Positions 8,650-19,888 are shown, numbered from the stretch's first letter. The stretch: DNA of 64,000 bases from Alteromonas portus (GCF_005117025.1 NZ_SWCO01000002.1:186001-250000); one strand, 5' to 3'. Program-made: numbers and translations. Notes: generated by a model from the sequence alone, not told the origin.

Positions 8650-9483
8650 TTAACGCTTTAGGCTCTCCAATTCATCCATTTGAACATAGATGTCGGAAAT
8701 AGCGTCAACACGGTCTGCTGCCTTGCTGCCTAAAGCTTCATAGGTAAGGTTACACAGTGATGCGACTAAGCTCATTGGTGCAGCATAGCTATCAAAAGGT
8801 GAGTCACTGCCAATATGGGTGACAATGAGGTGGTCGACATCGTGGCGATAACCTTGTCCTGTCGGGTCAGTAATAAGTACGGTTTTACAATGTTTTATGC
8901 TATTTAAAACAAACTTAAATTGACGGGTTCTACGACGAAAACCGAAAAGCACCACAAGATCGTTTTTGGTTAGGTCAATAATATCTTCGCTCAGTGTCTG
9001 TCCTGGCTGTGGAAGCACGCGAACCGACCCCCTTATTTGTTTAAGCTGCTGCCTAAAATGAAGGGCAATGGGGTAAGCGTTGCGAAACCCAATCAACGTA
9101 ACCTGGCCCGCTGAAGCGAGTAATTTTGCAATGTCGCTTAATGCTTCTGACGACGTCCCTTCGAAAGTATTGGCTAGGTTTTTACTATCACTTTCATGTT
9201 GCAAAACGCCACTAGAAGGGCTTATCACCGGCACGCCTTGCTCGCGAAGCTGCACAAGGGCTTCTTTAGCTTGTTGGTGTGAATCGAAGCCTAATTGGCG
9301 AAAGAAACGACTTACAGTGGCTTTCGACGTTCCCGTTTTTTCGGCAATGAGTGATGTGGATTGGCTTAATACGGCAATGGGGTTTTGCTGAATATAATGC
9401 GCAATAGATTTGCCCGAAGGGGATAACGAGGCATAGTGTTTTTCAATTTGTTGTAAAACGTCGCTAGGGCTACTTTTTGTCAT
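8650..9483 (-). CDS. MurR/RpiR family transcriptional regulator
   Basis: 277-residue two-domain regulator. An N-terminal helix-turn-helix (SLIAEKTGTSKATVSRFFRQLG, split here as SLIAEKTGTSKATV and SRFFRQLGF) is followed by a SIS sugar-phosphate/ligand-binding domain over roughly residues 120-250 (GQVTLIGFRNAYPIA, NDLVVLFGFRRRTRQF). Such proteins sense phosphosugars or, in some purine clusters, pathway intermediates. The ATG at 9483 is preferred over 9501 because AAGG lies eight bases upstream. It is the only regulator near the ureide genes and could control them (inference). Confidence 0.85.
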   Translation of the reverse strand: MTKSSPSDVLQQIEKHYASLSPSGKSIAHYIQQNPIAVLSQSTSLIAEKTGTSKATVSRFFRQLGFDSHQQAKEALVQLREQGVPVISPSSGVLQHESDSKNLANTFEGTSSEALSDIAKLLASAGQVTLIGFRNAYPIALHFRQQLKQIRGSVRVLPQPGQTLSEDIIDLTKNDLVVLFGFRRRTRQFKFVLNSIKHCKTVLITDPTGQGYRHDVDHLIVTHIGSDSPFDSYAAPMSLVASLCNLTYEALGSKAADRVDAISDIYVQMDELESLKR

Positions 9484-9901
9484 TGGTATCGCCTTATACA
9501 TCTAGCGCAATTATTTCACGACTTTTGTGCGATATACAAACACTACGTGAAAGTGGCCCACTATCTCGTATCAAATACGATTAAGGTTTTAGCTAAAACA
9601 ACTACGAACGGTCCATATCCAAACCCTTGTTCTGCACCGTGAAGGGCCCATTCACATTTAAAAATGTAAGCCTAATAATGGCTTACATGCACTGCATATT
9701 TTATAGGGCTAAAGTAGCATCTAATTACTTACTCAAGCTTTGCAAATTGGCACTACACTTTCATACATATTAACCGTAAAAATTCATAAAAGTGTCATCG
9801 GTTGGTAATTGTATTGTTGATCTGTCCTCGGTTCTAAAGGCGCAAATGGTCCGGAGAATCATAAGAACAAGGTCAATATAACTGAGAGAAAGAGGTTAGT
9901 T
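9484..9901. other. Divergent intergenic region between the RpiR regulator and the CPBP gene
   Basis: About 418 bp with no gene that I can support. It should contain two divergent promoters. A clean hairpin at 9664-9688 has arms ATGTAAGCC and GGCTTACAT with a 7-base loop. A smaller inverted repeat, GTGAA/TTCAC, lies near 9640-9656. Confidence 0.6.
9664..9688. repeat. Inverted repeat, 9-bp arms
   Basis: Arms ATGTAAGCC and GGCTTACAT with loop TAATAAT. There is no T run on either side, so it is more likely an operator or a cruciform than a terminator. Confidence 0.5.
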
Positions 9902-10528
9902 GTGGCAAAGTTGTGGTCTGAATTGATCGTATTATTTGTAGCGATCCCTTTTGCCGTTCTCTACTGGATTAAGCATTTTGCAAATTATCTCATGCCTATT
10001 TTAGGGGTGATGGGAATTTGCTGTTTAGCTGTCTTGTTAGCAGATAAACAATTTAAACGGTTTAAATTGTGGCATTGGGAAGACTATCGAATACATTTTA
10101 AAAGTACGCTTAAGTTATTTTTGCCATGGGCAAGTTTACTGGCGCTGGTGGTTTACTTTTTAAAACCCGAACTGTTTCTTCACTGGCCTATGAATCAGCC
10201 GTGGATGTGGGTGGCGACCTTGCTGATTTATCCCATTGTTTCGGTGATCCCCCAAGAGATTATTTTTCGCACCTATTTCTTTCATCGCTACAAGCAAATC
10301 TTGCCTTCTAAATACGCGAGATGGGCGTTAAGCACTTTTTTATTCGGTCTAGCACACTTGGTATACGGTAATTGGGTAGCAGTTGTGGTCTCTTGGATTG
10401 GCGGGGGCATTTTTGGTTATCGGTATATGCAAACCAACTCTACGCCGGTTGTAGTTGTTGAACATGCCCTATGGGGAAGCTTTTTGTTTACCATTGGTTT
10501 GGGATCTTATTTGGTTATTGCGTCGTAG
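9902..10528 (+). CDS. CPBP family intramembrane protease-like protein
   Basis: 208-residue membrane protein of the CPBP (CAAX protease and bacteriocin-processing, Abi) family, with about six hydrophobic segments. The family motifs are E119 and R123 in PQEIIFRTYFF, H152 in FGLAHLVYGN and H188 in VVEHALWG. The first glutamate of the usual EE pair is replaced by Gln (PQE). The start is GTG at 9902 after AGAGG. Members cleave membrane peptides or act in bacteriocin immunity, and the substrate here is unknown. It is followed 45 bp downstream by the MscS gene in the same direction. Confidence 0.8.
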   Translation: MAKLWSELIVLFVAIPFAVLYWIKHFANYLMPILGVMGICCLAVLLADKQFKRFKLWHWEDYRIHFKSTLKLFLPWASLLALVVYFLKPELFLHWPMNQPWMWVATLLIYPIVSVIPQEIIFRTYFFHRYKQILPSKYARWALSTFLFGLAHLVYGNWVAVVVSWIGGGIFGYRYMQTNSTPVVVVEHALWGSFLFTIGLGSYLVIAS

Positions 10529-10575
10529 ATATTTGTAGTAAAAATCAATACACATGAACGCCAAGGAGTGAGGTG

Positions 10576-11973
10576 ATGTTCAGTGCCCAGCAATTATTAT
10601 TACCCGGTTTTCTAAACAAGCGAGTAGGGCTTTCTTTTACGCAAACCGATACAATTTCAAGCGAACGCTTTATACAAACTTTGCTTCAACAAAGCGAAGA
10701 CGGTGGCGCAATAAGCAGTTTATCCAGTGCACAGTCGTTACTCTCTCAGCTTTGGGATAGCTTTATTTATCGTTTACCTGGCTTGGCTTTAGGTTTGGTT
10801 ATTATGGTGGCGTTTATTCTATTAGCGCCACATATTGCAAAGGTTATAGTTAAACCGTTAACACGTACAACCACCTCTGCGCTGCTGCGTTCGGTCATAC
10901 AGCGAAGCGTTAGCTTGGTATTAATTCTGCTCGGCATTTATCTCTTTTTGTTTTTGGCCGGGCTAACCGGGTTTGCTATCGCCGTGGTGAGCGGTACTGG
11001 CGTGGTAGGGCTTATTCTTGGCTTTGCTTTTCGCGATATTGCAGAAAACTTTATATCAAGCTTACTGCTTACTATTCAACGCCCCTTTAGAATTGGTGAC
11101 ATCGTTCAAATTAACGATTTCACGGGAATTATTCAAAAAGTCACGGCACGGGCTACTACCTTGGTCGACTTCGATGGTAATCATATTCAAATACCCAATG
11201 CCACAATCTACAAAGGGGTAATCAAAAACCTAACGGCCAACCCGCTTATGCGAGGACAGTTTATTATCGGCGTAGGGTATGATTCTGATATTCAGCAGGC
11301 ACAGCGAATAGCGCAAAAGATCACAGCAAGTCAAGACAACGTTTTAAAAGATCCCGAACCGCAAATTCTGATAGATGAATTAGGCTCGTCAACTTACAAC
11401 ATTAAGGTTTATTTTTGGGTAGATGTAGAGAAAACCAGCGTGTTGAAAATGGCGTCAGTGTTAATGCGTAAAATCACCCAAGCATTCTTAGACGCTAACA
11501 TCAGTATGCCTGATGACGCGAGAGAGCGTATATTCCCAGAGGGCCTAAACCTTCGTGTTGAACAAAATGAAGCGACAGGTTCGCAAAGAAGAAAAGAAGA
11601 AAGCCTAGAAGATAAGGGAAGCGTGTCTACAGGGTTCTCTGGCGGCCGAGAAACAACTAATGAGAACAACGTTGACACTACAAACCATGAACGTTCTCAG
11701 GCTAAGGGCAGTGATAGTCCCAGCATTGAAAGCAATAATAAGGGGAAGAACCCGTTAGGTCATGGCGCCGCCGGTGATTATTCGGTTAACCCAAAAGATG
11801 CGTTAGCGCAAAACTCCGAGCGAAAACACAGTAGCAACCCTAAAAACACAGCTTACAACGAAAGCCCTGAAGAGCGCCTGTCAACGCAAGATGACGTATC
11901 GTCAGAAGCGCATGAAATTAGAGAGCAAGCCCGTAGGTCGAGAGATCCAGAGGCTGGTGAAAATATTCTTTAG
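10576..11973 (+). CDS. MscS-family mechanosensitive channel with long hydrophilic tail
   Basis: 465-residue small-conductance mechanosensitive channel protein. Residues about 60-160 carry three TM helices ending in the pore helix (GFAIAVVSGTGVVGLILGFA). The beta domain follows (RPFRIGDIVQIND, LVDFDGNHIQIPNATIYKGVI), then a C-terminal alpha/beta domain to about residue 315. Beyond that, roughly 140 residues are hydrophilic and low in complexity, rich in Ser, Asn, Glu, Lys and Arg, with no recognisable domain. This is unusual for a minimal MscS. The ATG at 10576 sits seven bases after AGGAG. Confidence 0.85.
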   Translation: MFSAQQLLLPGFLNKRVGLSFTQTDTISSERFIQTLLQQSEDGGAISSLSSAQSLLSQLWDSFIYRLPGLALGLVIMVAFILLAPHIAKVIVKPLTRTTTSALLRSVIQRSVSLVLILLGIYLFLFLAGLTGFAIAVVSGTGVVGLILGFAFRDIAENFISSLLLTIQRPFRIGDIVQINDFTGIIQKVTARATTLVDFDGNHIQIPNATIYKGVIKNLTANPLMRGQFIIGVGYDSDIQQAQRIAQKITASQDNVLKDPEPQILIDELGSSTYNIKVYFWVDVEKTSVLKMASVLMRKITQAFLDANISMPDDARERIFPEGLNLRVEQNEATGSQRRKEESLEDKGSVSTGFSGGRETTNENNVDTTNHERSQAKGSDSPSIESNNKGKNPLGHGAAGDYSVNPKDALAQNSERKHSSNPKNTAYNESPEERLSTQDDVSSEAHEIREQARRSRDPEAGENIL

Positions 11974-11990
11974 TGCAAGCGTTAGCTTAA

Positions 11991-13109
11991 TTAAACGGGT
12001 GCTACAGGTGATAAGTTGCACCTACCAAGAAAGTTTTGCCATAGGTTTACATGCGCTTTCATGGCGTTGCTGTATTCGGTGAAACCGTCTTGTGTTTGTT
12101 GCTTGATATAGCGTTTAAATTCTTTATGCAGCAAAGGTTGTGCAAGCCAGTCTTCCCATAATGGTGCTAGCTTATAGTGGTATTGATTCACCAAACTACC
12201 TACGGGCTGTATTTGCTCAATAAAAAACAGATAAAACACATTGCGTAATATTTTAGCTTGGTCGCTGGCACGTCCCTCTGGGCAACTCACGGCATCAAGC
12301 TCACTAGCAAGCATACTTGTAAGCAGCGAGAGGTTTTGCGTTAAGGTTTGTTGAGTGTGCCAAAGCGTAGCGGGTAATCGGGCTGAGCGTATAATTTGAA
12401 GCTGCTGCTCTAACTCGCTGCTGTTTATAGGGCGTTCGTTTTTGTTGTTTAAGCTATCAAGGTAATACAGGGCATTAACACTCGACAGGGCATCTTTGTT
12501 ATTTTCAACCGACATCAAGCGTTCAGGGGTATTAAGTGCTAAACGCAATTCCTGACTTCCCTGGATAAGGTTTGCCCACGTCTTGCTGTAATCTTGTGAC
12601 TTTTGCTTACGCCACAACGCGATGGTCGAGGCCAGTGCCCCATTGTTTTGGTCGGCGTTGCCATCTTTTGCAAGCGCTGCTTCACAATTTTTTAGTGCCG
12701 TAAGTAGCTTGCTTTCATATGCCAATCTTTGCGACGGCAGCTGGCTTTTGCCCAACGACGTATTGCGCTCGGCCACAACAGTACCTAATTCACAATCTTG
12801 CAGAGCATAAAATTCACGTAGATTAATGCTTACCCCTTCAATAGTGTGTTTAAGCGTGGCTGAGTCAGCAAGCTTGGGAAGCGGTGTAGTGATTTTTTCA
12901 TTGAAGGAGTCGGGTAAGGAAACATCGAGCACACGAGAAAGCCGAGCTGCATAATCTTCAATGCTTTGTTTAACGGTACCGCCTCCAAAACAGCCAAGTA
13001 AGGTAAACAGCCCCACACTAATAATGCCAACCCGGGCCATGCCTTTTATTTTGCGAGCGTTACGTTCTAACCCGTTAAGGTGAAAAGCATTTACCCAAGA
13101 AGCCTTCAC
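11991..13109 (-). CDS. DUF3080-like lipoprotein
   Basis: Predicted lipoprotein of up to 372 residues, with a hydrophobic stretch ending in the lipobox LLGC (GIISVGLFTLLGCFGGG). The mature part is helical and has no enzyme motif I recognise. It resembles proteins annotated as DUF3080 in Alteromonadales (from memory, moderate certainty). Two starts are possible: GTG at 13109, overlapping the stop of the upstream reductase as GTGA with GGAG upstream (translational coupling), or ATG at 13037, which gives a signal peptide of normal length. It is cotranscribed with the pteridine reductase. Function unknown. Confidence 0.6.
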   Translation of the reverse strand: MKASWVNAFHLNGLERNARKIKGMARVGIISVGLFTLLGCFGGGTVKQSIEDYAARLSRVLDVSLPDSFNEKITTPLPKLADSATLKHTIEGVSINLREFYALQDCELGTVVAERNTSLGKSQLPSQRLAYESKLLTALKNCEAALAKDGNADQNNGALASTIALWRKQKSQDYSKTWANLIQGSQELRLALNTPERLMSVENNKDALSSVNALYYLDSLNNKNERPINSSELEQQLQIIRSARLPATLWHTQQTLTQNLSLLTSMLASELDAVSCPEGRASDQAKILRNVFYLFFIEQIQPVGSLVNQYHYKLAPLWEDWLAQPLLHKEFKRYIKQQTQDGFTEYSNAMKAHVNLWQNFLGRCNLSPVAPV

Positions 13110-13855
13110 GCTGATGCTCCGGTGTAAAGGCCGCGCCCACCATCAACGTAAATGATTTGCCCAGTAATGTACGAAGCCGATGTCAAAAATGAAAGGGTAT
13201 TGGCAATATCTTCAGGTGTACCGAGTTCGCCAAGTGGAATACTCGACAAAAGTTTGTCTTTTTCTTCACTATCCATTTCACGTTCTGGCCACAGTATTGC
13301 CCCTGGCGCAATACCATTCACGCGCACATGTGGCGCCAGGTCTATCGCTAACGACTGGGTAAGTGAGGCAAGGCCCGATTTAGCAAGCAAATAAACGCTA
13401 TGCTTGGGAAGTGGGCGGTCAATATGCATGTCGACCATATTAACAATACAGCCCTTGCTTTCCTGCAACGCTGGCGCCAGAGCTTGAGACAAAAACAGCG
13501 GGCCTTTAACGTTGCTACCTATTAAAGATCTCCAATCTTCTTCCGAAATTTCACCCACTGGCGTAGGGTAAAAACTAGACGCATTGTTAACTAAAACATT
13601 AATCTGGCCCCAAACGCGAAGAGCCTGCTGACCAAGCAAGGTTACTTCATCTGAGTTACACAAGTTTGCTTGCAGGCAGGTAGCGGAATCTGCGCGCTGA
13701 CTATTTAGCTTTTCGGCTAATGCAAAGGCATCGTCTTTAGAGTGCCCATAATGGATGATAATGCGATAGCCTTCGCTATGAAGCTTACACGCCATGGCGG
13801 CGCCTATGCGTTTTGCTGCCCCTGTGATTAGCGCAACAGGGCCTGAGTTTGTCAT
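13106..13855 (-). CDS. Pteridine reductase (short-chain dehydrogenase)
   Basis: 249-residue Rossmann-fold short-chain dehydrogenase closest in look to pteridine reductases and FolM: ALITGAAKRIGAAMA at the NADPH site, NNASSFYPTP, and the catalytic YLLAK (Tyr/Lys). The basic residue in GAAKRIG, in place of the usual GxSxGIG, marks the pteridine reductase group. It would reduce dihydrobiopterin or dihydrofolate to the tetrahydro form. Its stop overlaps the start of the downstream lipoprotein gene by 4 bases. Confidence 0.8.
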   Translation of the reverse strand: MTNSGPVALITGAAKRIGAAMACKLHSEGYRIIIHYGHSKDDAFALAEKLNSQRADSATCLQANLCNSDEVTLLGQQALRVWGQINVLVNNASSFYPTPVGEISEEDWRSLIGSNVKGPLFLSQALAPALQESKGCIVNMVDMHIDRPLPKHSVYLLAKSGLASLTQSLAIDLAPHVRVNGIAPGAILWPEREMDSEEKDKLLSSIPLGELGTPEDIANTLSFLTSASYITGQIIYVDGGRGLYTGASA

Positions 13856-14048
13856 AATAAAAGCTACTCTCTATTTTAAATCTTCATATGTTTATATGCT
13901 GTTCTTACACATGTTAAGCGCTATCTAATGCAGGCTTTCTACGGTAATTCACGCATAAACCGGTTAACAGACAACAAAATACAGGCTTGTTCATATGTCG
14001 CTTTGTATATAGCGCTATAAATTGCCTATGCGCGGCACTACTTAGAAA

Positions 14049-14933
14049 TTAAGGGCTGTAAATGTCGTCTACTACTTGTCTGGCTTGCGCAATGTAATGC
14101 GCGCCGAATAATAACCCGTGATTTAAAATATGGTAAAGCTGATAAATTGGTTTTCTTAATTGGTAATTTTTTTCAATCGGCGTGTGTTGGTTGTAGCCTT
14201 CAAAGAAGGTTTGCGGAAAGCCGCCAAACAATTCAGCCATGGCAAGGTCGGTTTCGGCGTCACCAACATACACGGCAGGGTCAAATAACACCGGCCCTTT
14301 TTTATTAAAGCCAGCATTGCCGGCCCATAAGTCACCGTGTAATAGCGAAGGGTGGGGCTGATGCAAGCTTAGAAGATGCCTCACTTTCGTAACGATACCA
14401 TCTATATCGCCATTTTCTGTGGGCCATAGCCCATTTGAAGCTAACCGTTCTAGCATGCTGCCTATGCGTTTTTCGGCAAAGAAATCAGCCCATGACGCCA
14501 TGCGACCATTGGTTTGCACGCTGGCACCTATGTAATTGTCATGCGGCCAGCCATAACTGGTGTAGGCGTTAACTGCGTGCAGCGCAGCAAGCTGCTGCCC
14601 TAAAGTGAAATAGTCAGGCACGGTAGGTTCAACAAATCTAACATGCGAAAGTACCAAATATTCCATATTCGGCGTTTCATTAGCGGTAATGCCATGACAA
14701 ATGACTTGTGGCGTGGCAATGGTTTGGGTGTCAGCGATGGCGGCAAGCCCTTCGGCTTCATGGGACAATTGTTGGGTGTCGTCATACTTTCGGGTTTTAA
14801 CGAAGTAGCGATGAGTGGAGTCTTTTATAATGTAACTGTCGTGGGTATCACCGCCACTTACTCGCTGCGCTTTTTGGCAGAAAAAAAACTGTTGGGTCTT
14901 ATCTGAAATATGCTCGCTAATAAAATGCCACAT
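14049..14933 (-). CDS. Fructosamine kinase family protein
   Basis: 294-residue protein of the fructosamine/ketosamine-3-kinase family, with an aminoglycoside-phosphotransferase-like fold. The catalytic loop is LLHGDLWAGNAGF and the metal-binding Asp is in VLFDPAVYVGDAETDLAM. The N-lobe contains SGGDTHDSYII. Such enzymes phosphorylate glycated amines as a protein-repair step. The ATG at 14933 is taken as the start. A GTG at 14942 is an alternative, and neither has a strong ribosome site. It lies alone, divergent from thrS. Confidence 0.85.
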   Translation of the reverse strand: MWHFISEHISDKTQQFFFCQKAQRVSGGDTHDSYIIKDSTHRYFVKTRKYDDTQQLSHEAEGLAAIADTQTIATPQVICHGITANETPNMEYLVLSHVRFVEPTVPDYFTLGQQLAALHAVNAYTSYGWPHDNYIGASVQTNGRMASWADFFAEKRIGSMLERLASNGLWPTENGDIDGIVTKVRHLLSLHQPHPSLLHGDLWAGNAGFNKKGPVLFDPAVYVGDAETDLAMAELFGGFPQTFFEGYNQHTPIEKNYQLRKPIYQLYHILNHGLLFGAHYIAQARQVVDDIYSP

Positions 14934-15359
14934 AGTGCACACTCTGCTTTGTTCAATGCTTCAGCCCAAGGCGGTTTGGTGGTTATAGTAATCGTTCAAT
15001 CACCCATACTACCCTAAACTAAAGTATGGGATAAAATGGGTGAAATGCATAAATTCCTGTTTCAAAATCTCGCCAATTGAAAAACAAAGTCTCACTTATT
15101 CGCTAATTCAGGCTTTTCAATATTGAAGTTGACCATACACTGGTTATAATCCACCACTTGCTTTGTCACGACCTACTTTAGTGCAGGTCTATTTATCACG
15201 CGTATAATGAGTAGTTGTTCGTTGTAAGCGTGTGTTTTAGTAAAGCAAGTTTCGAGTGCTGTTAGTCGAGCAAGTTTCGATTGCTATGAAGCACGATTAA
15301 TTTTTTCAAAAAATATGCATGTGGCGCAGAGTAGGCGTCACCACTGTAAAGGAATTAAA
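14934..15359. other. Intergenic region with thrS promoter and leader
   Basis: About 425 bp. It contains an inverted repeat CCCATACT/AGTATGGG (about 15004-15030) and two copies of GCAAGTTTCGA (about 15245-15257 and 15268-15280) in the probable thrS leader. Threonyl-tRNA synthetase is autoregulated at its leader in enteric bacteria, so these may be structural elements, but I cannot fold them with confidence. No gene is supported. Confidence 0.5.
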
Positions 15360-17276
15360 ATGCCTGTAATTACCCTTCCTGATGGAAGCCAACGCGCTTT
15401 CGATAACGCTGTTTCTGTACTAGATGTTGCAAACGACATTGGCCCTGGTTTAGCCAAAGCAACCATTGCAGGAAAAGTAAACGGCGAGTTAGTTGACGCC
15501 GTTGATATGATTGACGCGGACGCACAACTTCAAATTATTACTGCAAAAGACGATGAAGGCCTAGAAATTCTTCGTCACAGTTGCGCGCACTTGTTAGGCC
15601 ACGCTATCAAACAACTTTGGCCTAACACCAAAATGGCTATCGGCCCGGTTATCGACAACGGTTTCTATTACGACGTTGATATGGAAGAAAGCCTAACCCA
15701 GGAAGATTTAGCCAAACTAGAAAAGCGTATGCTTGAACTGGCTAAAACCAATTACAACGTGGTTAAAAATAAAGTCAGCTGGCAAGAAGCACGCGACGCA
15801 TTTGAAGCGCGCGGCGAAAGCTACAAAATGGAAATTCTTGATGAGAACATCAGCAAGGATGACCGCCCGGCACTTTATCACCATGAAGAATACACAGATA
15901 TGTGTCGTGGACCTCACGTGCCAAACATGAAGTTCTGTCACCATTTCAAACTAATGAAAGTGGCAGGTGCTTACTGGCGTGGCGACAGCGACAACAAAAT
16001 GCTTCAGCGTATTTACGGCACTGCGTGGGCAGACAAAAAGCAGCTTAAGTCTTACTTACAGCGCTTAGAAGAAGCCGAAAAGCGTGACCACCGTAAAATT
16101 GGTAAAGCTCTAAACCTTTTCCATTGGCAAGAAGAAGCGCCAGGCATGGTGTTTTGGCACAACGATGGTTGGTCAATTTATACCGAGCTTGAAAGCTACG
16201 TTCGTAAGAAACTACGCGAATACGGTTATGACGAAGTAAAAGGCCCATTAATGATGGACCGCTCGCTTTGGGAAAAGTCAGGTCACTGGGACAAGTACGC
16301 TGAAAATATGTTCACGACTGAATCTGAAAAGCGTGAATATGCCGTTAAGCCAATGAACTGCCCAGGCCACGTACAAATTTTCAACCAAGGTTTGAAATCG
16401 TACCGCGACCTACCTCTTCGTATGGCTGAGTTCGGCTGCTGTCACCGTAATGAACCATCGGGCGCACTACACGGCTTAATGCGAGTTCGTGGCTTTACGC
16501 AAGACGATGCTCACATTTTCTGTACTGAAGAACAGATCCTAGAAGAGGTGAGTGGCTGTATTAAGATGGTGTACGAGACATACGCTGCGTTTGGTTTCGA
16601 AAATATCAAAGTTAAGCTGTCTACTCGCCCAGAAAAGCGCGTAGGTGCTGACGAGATTTGGGACAAATCAGAAGCTGCGCTTGCAGATGCACTTAAAGCC
16701 AATGATATCGAGTTCGATTATCAGCCTGGAGAAGGTGCGTTCTACGGACCAAAAATTGAGTTTACGCTGCACGATTGCTTAGACCGTGCATGGCAGTGCG
16801 GAACCGTACAGCTAGATTTCTCAATGCCAGGTCGCTTAGGCTCTACTTATGTAGCAGAAGATGGCGAACGCAAAGTGCCGGTTATGATTCACCGCGCTAT
16901 TTTGGGTTCACTAGAACGCTTCATTGGTATTTTGACCGAAGAATTTGCAGGTTTCTTCCCGCTCTGGTTGGCTCCTCAGCAGGTTGTGGTAATGAATATT
17001 ACCGACAAACAAGCTGAATATGCCTCAGATTGTGTAAAAAAACTGCAAGAATTAGGTTTTAGAGCAAAGTCTGACTTGCGAAATGAGAAGATCGGCTTTA
17101 AAATCCGCGAGCACACTTTGAAGCGTATTCCGTATATGCTAGTTGTGGGCGATAAAGAAATGGAAGCGGGCGAAGTAGCAGTGCGCTCTCGTCGCGGCGA
17201 CGACCTAGGCAAAATGCGCCTGGAAGACTTTATTGCCATGGCTCAACAAGAAGTTGTTGAAAAGACGATTAAGTAG
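15360..17276 (+). CDS. thrS: Threonyl-tRNA synthetase
   Basis: 638-residue class II aminoacyl-tRNA synthetase. The N-terminal TGS domain ([15 protein letters not shown]) is followed by the editing domain with [10 protein letters not shown], then the catalytic core ([48 protein letters not shown]) and the anticodon-binding domain ([13 protein letters not shown]). The ATG at 15360 follows AAAGGA. An upstream in-frame ATG at 15315 lacks a ribosome site and adds an unconserved leader. It begins the conserved thrS-infC-rpmI-rplT-pheST-ihfA block. Confidence 0.97.
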   Translation: MPVITLPDGSQRAFDNAVSVLDVANDIGPGLAKATIAGKVNGELVDAVDMIDADAQLQIITAKDDEGLEILRHSCAHLLGHAIKQLWPNTKMAIGPVIDNGFYYDVDMEESLTQEDLAKLEKRMLELAKTNYNVVKNKVSWQEARDAFEARGESYKMEILDENISKDDRPALYHHEEYTDMCRGPHVPNMKFCHHFKLMKVAGAYWRGDSDNKMLQRIYGTAWADKKQLKSYLQRLEEAEKRDHRKIGKALNLFHWQEEAPGMVFWHNDGWSIYTELESYVRKKLREYGYDEVKGPLMMDRSLWEKSGHWDKYAENMFTTESEKREYAVKPMNCPGHVQIFNQGLKSYRDLPLRMAEFGCCHRNEPSGALHGLMRVRGFTQDDAHIFCTEEQILEEVSGCIKMVYETYAAFGFENIKVKLSTRPEKRVGADEIWDKSEAALADALKANDIEFDYQPGEGAFYGPKIEFTLHDCLDRAWQCGTVQLDFSMPGRLGSTYVAEDGERKVPVMIHRAILGSLERFIGILTEEFAGFFPLWLAPQQVVVMNITDKQAEYASDCVKKLQELGFRAKSDLRNEKIGFKIREHTLKRIPYMLVVGDKEMEAGEVAVRSRRGDDLGKMRLEDFIAMAQQEVVEKTIK

Positions 17277-17284
17277 TTGAGCAA

Positions 17285-17303
17285 ATTGTGTATAATACAC
17301 AAT
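17285..17303. repeat. 19-bp perfect palindrome after thrS
   Basis: The sequence from 17285 to 17303 is symmetrical about an A at 17294, with arms ATTGTGTAT and ATACACAAT. It begins 9 bases after the thrS stop and contains TATAAT at 17291-17296, so it may combine an infC promoter -10 box with an operator. No well-spaced -35 box was found. Confidence 0.5.
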
Positions 17304-17308
17304 CAAGG

Positions 17309-17358
17309 TGTCTGCTTTTGGTTTTACTTTGGGTCAACCGACCTCCCAAAAGCAGACA
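17309..17358 (+). promoter_or_regulatory. Hairpin in the thrS-infC intercistronic leader
   Basis: Perfect 13-bp inverted repeat TGTCTGCTTTTGG (17309-17321) / CCAAAAGCAGACA (17346-17358) with a 24-base loop. It ends about 15 bases before the infC ribosome site. There is no T run, so it is not a simple terminator. A control structure for infC is plausible. Confidence 0.6.
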
Positions 17359-17387
17359 AAAGAATTAAATGTTTGGAGGAATAGCAC

Positions 17388-17927
17388 ATTAAAGGCGCTA
17401 ACAACAAGGCTCAGGGCGACAAAGCCCGCATTAACGATGAGATTAAAGCCAGAGAAGTAAGATTAATTGGCAAAGACGGTGAACAGGTTGGTGTGGTTTC
17501 TTTAGCAGAAGCTACTCGTAACGCAGAAGAAGCGGGCCTAGATCTAGTAGAAATCAGTCCGAATGCCGAGCCGCCAGTCTGTAAAGTTATGGACTATGGC
17601 AAATTCCTCTTCGAAAAAAGTAAAGCTCAAAAAGAGCAGAAGAAAAAACAGAAGCAAATTCAGGTCAAGGAGATTAAATTTCGCCCTGGCACTGATGAAG
17701 GCGATTACCAGGTCAAACTGCGCAACCTGCGTCGCTTTCTTGAAGGTGGTGATAAAGCCAAAGTTACGATCCGCTTCCGCGGTCGTGAAATGGCGCACCA
17801 AGACATCGGTATCGATCTGCTAAACCGCGTTAAAACCGATTTAGAAGATATCGCTACATGCGAGTCTTTCCCACGTCGTGTGGAAGGCCGTCAGATGATC
17901 ATGGTGCTAGCCCCAAATAAGAAGTAG
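17388..17927 (+). CDS. infC: Translation initiation factor IF-3 (ATT start)
   Basis: 179-residue IF-3. The N-terminal domain ([20 protein letters not shown]), lysine-rich linker ([20 protein letters not shown]) and C-terminal domain ([33 protein letters not shown]) all match the family. No ATG or GTG gives the N terminus. The reading frame extends to an ATT at 17388, placed after GGAGGA and coding MKGANNKAQ, as in Escherichia coli infC. IF-3 rejects non-canonical starts, so the ATT codon makes its synthesis self-limiting. The 35 residues before the GTG at 17493 are conserved, which rules out that later start. Confidence 0.95.
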   Translation: MKGANNKAQGDKARINDEIKAREVRLIGKDGEQVGVVSLAEATRNAEEAGLDLVEISPNAEPPVCKVMDYGKFLFEKSKAQKEQKKKQKQIQVKEIKFRPGTDEGDYQVKLRNLRRFLEGGDKAKVTIRFRGREMAHQDIGIDLLNRVKTDLEDIATCESFPRRVEGRQMIMVLAPNKK

Positions 17928-18045
17928 TAACGGTCTAAAGTTTTAAGGAATCTGCACCCTTAAACACCTTGCTGCTAAACATTAACCGGTATGAAGTGAC
18001 TGCAACACGAAAAATACCGATATTAAACAATGCGGAGTTTTAGCA

Positions 18046-18243
18046 ATGCCTAAAATGAAAACTGTAAGCGGTGCCGCCAAACGTTTTAAGAAAACGGGTT
18101 CTGGCCGCTTTAAAAGCAAACAGTCTCACTTACGTCACATTCTGACTAAGAAGAGCTCTAAGCGTAAACGTCACCTTCGTGGCAAAAAACTGGTTCATGA
18201 CTCTGATACCAAATTGGTTCAGCGCATGTTGCCTTACGTATAA
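18046..18243 (+). CDS. rpmI: 50S ribosomal protein L35
   Basis: 65-residue, strongly basic L35 with the typical [20 protein letters not shown] start and the [13 protein letters not shown] core. The upstream ATG context has GGAG (gcggagttttagc). It lies in the canonical position between infC and rplT. In E. coli the L20 protein represses this pair through an infC-rpmI mRNA pseudoknot. I have not verified a matching structure here. Confidence 0.97.
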   Translation: MPKMKTVSGAAKRFKKTGSGRFKSKQSHLRHILTKKSSKRKRHLRGKKLVHDSDTKLVQRMLPYV

Positions 18244-18258
18244 GACTTAGGAGACTGA

Positions 18259-18618
<360 letters not shown>

Positions 18619-18649
18619 TTATTAACTAATTAAGTTTAAGTTCTTTCGG

Positions 18650-18679
18650 AAAAAGGCGAGCAGGATGCTCGCCTTTTTT
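18650..18679 (+). terminator. Rho-independent terminator after rplT
   Basis: Stem AAAAAGGCGAGCA / TGCTCGCCTTTTT with a 3-base loop and T-rich end. It separates the infC-rpmI-rplT transcript from pheST. No pheM-like phenylalanine-rich leader peptide was found in the 214 bp before pheS. Confidence 0.9.
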
Positions 18680-18881
18680 CGTTTTTGTGTCCCGTCCTGA
18701 AATAGCATCGCCAGCCTAAGATCGCTTCTAAAATTCACTTTTTAGTAGAAAATTTGTCAATATCAGTTATCTAGGCTAGCCCTTATATCTGTCACTCGTG
18801 TAAACTACCGCTTTTATTTCAGGCAAGCCTTAGCGCACAGAATAATTCTTCCTATGCTTTGGCCATGCAGTCATCATGTAA

Positions 18882-19874
<993 letters not shown>

Positions 19875-19888
19875 GGCAGAGAGTACAC

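Noticed and set aside
14725..14780. Two TGGGTGTC cores in the fructosamine kinase gene
   Set aside because: They lack the conserved arms, encode ordinary family-compatible residues, and match the chance expectation for an 8-mer.
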